DNA of 64,000 nt, from the NCBI GenBank assembly GCA_022180725.1, contig BQMO01000003.1:95694-159693 (forward strand), given 5' to 3'. The first letter of the stretch is position 1. Each line of letters starts with the position of its first letter. The translations under genes were made by a program, and so were the position numbers. The notes beneath the pieces were generated by a model. That model saw nothing but the letters and a program-made list of their open reading frames with translations, was not told where the DNA came from and did no database searches. Shown here in pieces: positions 62,082 to 64,000 of this stretch. This stretch comes from Phycisphaerae bacterium. Its GTDB lineage: Bacteria; Planctomycetota; Phycisphaerae; Phycisphaerales; UBA1924.

Positions 62082-64000
62082 TGCCCGATGCGTCCACGCC
62101 CAGCTCGAACGGCACGATCCGGTCGCACGCGCAGGCCTGCGTCGCCGCGGGCCTGTGCGCGCTGCCGGCGGTGCGGGACGTCGAGGGCAAGCGGGTGGCG
62201 CTCCCGGCGTGGAAGGTGTACCAGGAGCGTCTGCCGACCGGTGAGGAACTTCGCGCCTGGTTCGGCCGTCGGGACTCCGCGCTGTGCATCGTCTGCGGCG
62301 CGGTCTCCGGCAACCTGGAGATGATCGACTTCGATCTCGGCGGCGAGGCGTTCAACGCGTGGCGCGACGCGGTCGAGGCCGCGTGCCCTGGGCTGGCGGC
62401 GCGGGTCGTCGTCGAGTCCACGCCCTCGGGCGGGCGTCACGTCGTGTACCGGTGCAGCGGGCCGGTCTCGGGGAACACCAAGCTCGCCAGCAGGCGCATC
62501 GAGGCCGACGGCCCCGGCGAACTGGTGGTCGGGGGCAAGACCCACAAGCCGCGCCAGGACAGCGCCGGCCGCTGGCACGTCGTCGTCACGCTCATCGAGA
62601 CGCGGGGCGAGGGCGGGATGTTCCTGTGCGCCCCGTCGGAGGGCTACACCCTGCTTCAGGGCGAGTTGCACGCCCCCCCTGTGGTCACGGCCGACGAGCG
62701 CGACGTGCTGCTCGTGTGCGCCTGGGCGCTCGACGAGACTCCGCGCGCCGTGCTGGGCGACGGCGTCGTTCCGGGCGCATCCCAGCCCGAGCGCCAGCGC
62801 CCGGGCGACGACTTCAACGCCCGCGGGGACGTGCGCGAACTCCTGCAGGCGCACGGCTGGCGGCAGGTCCGCGCGGGGGAGAACGAGCACTGGTGCCGGC
62901 CCGGCAAGGAGCACGGCACGAGCGCGACGCTCAAGGACGGGGTCTTCTACGTCTTCTCCAGCAACGCGCCGCCCTTCGAGCCGCAGAAGGGGTACGCGCC
63001 CTTCGCGGTCTACGCCCTGCTGGAGCACAACGGAGACTGGTCGGCCGCGGCTTCGGCGCTGAGCGCCAAGGGGTACGGCCGCGCGGAGTCGGCCCATGGC
63101 GTTGACCTCTCGGGGCTGGTTCGCCAGCCGGAGCCCAGGCCCGACGACCCCCTCGAGCCCGCGTTCGTGCTGGCGGTCGATCTGCACGAGCAGTACCCGG
63201 CGCTGCGGCCTCCGATCATCAACAAGCTGCTCCGCGAGGGCGAGACGATGAACATCATCGCCGCGCCCAAGACTGGCAAATCGTGGCTCACGCTCGACCT
63301 GGCGCTTTCTGTCGCCTCGGGCCGTCCCTGGCTCGGCCGCTACGAGACCACGCCCGGCGAGGTGCTCATCATCGACAACGAACTGCACCGCGAGACGAGC
63401 GCCTCGCGCGTGCCCCAGGTCGCCCGGGCACGCGGGCTCGACTTCCAGCAGATGGGCCGGCGTGTGGCGATCGACAACCTGCGCGGGCGCCTGCGCGACA
63501 TCTTCGCCCTGCGGCCGTACTTCGACCGCCTCGAGCCCGGGCGCTTCCGCCTGATCATCCTCGATGCCTTCTACCGCTTCATGCCGCTGGGGGGCGACGA
63601 GAACGACAATGCGACGATGGCGGGCATATACAACGCCATCGACGCCTACGCCGACCGCCTCGGCTGCGCGTTCGTCCTGATCCACCACAGCACCAAGGGC
63701 AACCAGTCCTCCAAGAGCGTGACCGACGTCGGGGCGGGGGCAGGAAGCCAGAGCCGCGCCACCGATTCGCACCTCGTGCTGCGCCCGCACGAGGAGAGCG
63801 GGTGCGTCGTGCTCGACGCGGCGGTGCGGTCGTGGGCTCCCATTGATCCAGCGGGCCTGCGGTGGTCGTTCCCGGTGTGGGACTTCGACCCCTCGCTCGA
63901 CCCGACCCAGCTCAGGCAGGAGCGTCCGAGCAAGCGGAAGGCGGAGAAGCAGGACGAGGCGGATGAGGAGGCGTGGGACGTCGAGCGGTTCGTCGGCGAG
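62081..64000 (+). CDS. Primase-polymerase fused to RepA/AAA_25-like ATPase (partial)
   Basis: The frame opens with ATG at 62081, one base inside the helicase stop, and stays open to the window end (640 codons, C-terminus missing). Residues 1-180 look like a bifunctional primase-polymerase: MIDFDLGGEAF gives the DxD metal site and TPSGGRHVVYRC the sxH motif. Residues about 270-345 resemble a small DNA-binding insert. From about 390 a RepA/AAA_25 hexameric ATPase follows, with Walker A AAPKTGKS (about 394-401), Walker B RLIILDAFY (about 489-497) and LIHHSTKGNQ (about 533). It would start replication of the element. Confidence 0.88.
   Translation, partial: MPDASTPSSNGTIRSHAQACVAAGLCALPAVRDVEGKRVALPAWKVYQERLPTGEELRAWFGRRDSALCIVCGAVSGNLEMIDFDLGGEAFNAWRDAVEAACPGLAARVVVESTPSGGRHVVYRCSGPVSGNTKLASRRIEADGPGELVVGGKTHKPRQDSAGRWHVVVTLIETRGEGGMFLCAPSEGYTLLQGELHAPPVVTADERDVLLVCAWALDETPRAVLGDGVVPGASQPERQRPGDDFNARGDVRELLQAHGWRQVRAGENEHWCRPGKEHGTSATLKDGVFYVFSSNAPPFEPQKGYAPFAVYALLEHNGDWSAAASALSAKGYGRAESAHGVDLSGLVRQPEPRPDDPLEPAFVLAVDLHEQYPALRPPIINKLLREGETMNIIAAPKTGKSWLTLDLALSVASGRPWLGRYETTPGEVLIIDNELHRETSASRVPQVARARGLDFQQMGRRVAIDNLRGRLRDIFALRPYFDRLEPGRFRLIILDAFYRFMPLGGDENDNATMAGIYNAIDAYADRLGCAFVLIHHSTKGNQSSKSVTDVGAGAGSQSRATDSHLVLRPHEESGCVVLDAAVRSWAPIDPAGLRWSFPVWDFDPSLDPTQLRQERPSKRKAEKQDEADEEAWDVERFVGE

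Overview
The window is a GC-rich (about two-thirds G+C by eye) bacterial chromosome segment. Gene content and protein style point to a planctomycete, most likely of the Phycisphaerae. The clues are a clade II-type nitrous-oxide reductase cluster, Thr/Ser/Gly-rich repeat surface proteins, and many small hypotheticals with short leader peptides. This placement is inference from style; the window holds no rRNA or other phylogenetic marker that settles it.

Region 1 (about 1-11.6 kb) holds clpS, a lone outer-membrane-like protein, a class V aminotransferase, and a tightly packed minus-strand denitrification operon. Its order is membrane di-haem cytochrome c, nosZ, a nosB-like membrane protein, nosD, nosF, nosY, nosL, then an Rrf2-type regulator. 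nosB through nosL are joined by 4-nt stop/start overlaps. Large stem-loops flank nosZ on both sides. Together these genes would reduce N2O to N2 in the periplasm: the cytochrome supplies electrons, NosDFY and NosL supply copper and sulfur for the CuZ and CuA centres, and NosB is the membrane partner typical of clade II clusters.

Region 2 (11.7-23.6 kb) is housekeeping and unknown material: a VWA membrane protein, an SMP-30-like lactonase, a MoxR ATPase coupled to a secreted protein, tRNA-Cys, a protein with an internal duplication, a LolC/LolD-like ABC exporter, an alpha/beta hydrolase and a GH3-family synthetase. Region 3 (23.6-31.4 kb) is a polysaccharide export locus: Wzm/Wzt-type ABC transporter, a pyruvyltransferase-like protein with a coiled coil, a glycosyltransferase, and a GT4-GT2 fusion on the other strand. 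Region 4 (31.5-41.6 kb) has an orphan nuoH, a full-length metH behind two overlapping palindromes, a VOC protein, a 902-aa tandem-repeat surface protein, zinc-less L31, a truncated Ser/Thr kinase and tRNA-Asn with a textbook terminator.

Region 5 (41.6-64 kb) is accessory DNA lying beyond tRNA-Asn. Its most striking part is a three-gene, translationally coupled operon (42.8-50.0 kb). The first gene encodes a single 1964-aa protein with four glycosyltransferase-like segments, a kinase-like fold, a methyltransferase and a histidine phosphatase. It is followed by a second methyltransferase and a SLOG/LOG-like nucleotide-binding protein. I do not recognise this as a described system. Next come a large serine recombinase module (small ORF, DUF2924, recombinase, small HTH protein), a PIN/excisionase-type toxin-antitoxin pair, an unrecognised two-gene cassette, and a phage-type replication module. 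That module comprises a sigma-like factor, P-loop NTPase, DUF669 protein, unknown protein, RusA resolvase, SF2 helicase and a primase-polymerase/ATPase cut off by the window end. Its intergenic spaces carry a degenerate GGC-rich repeat family.
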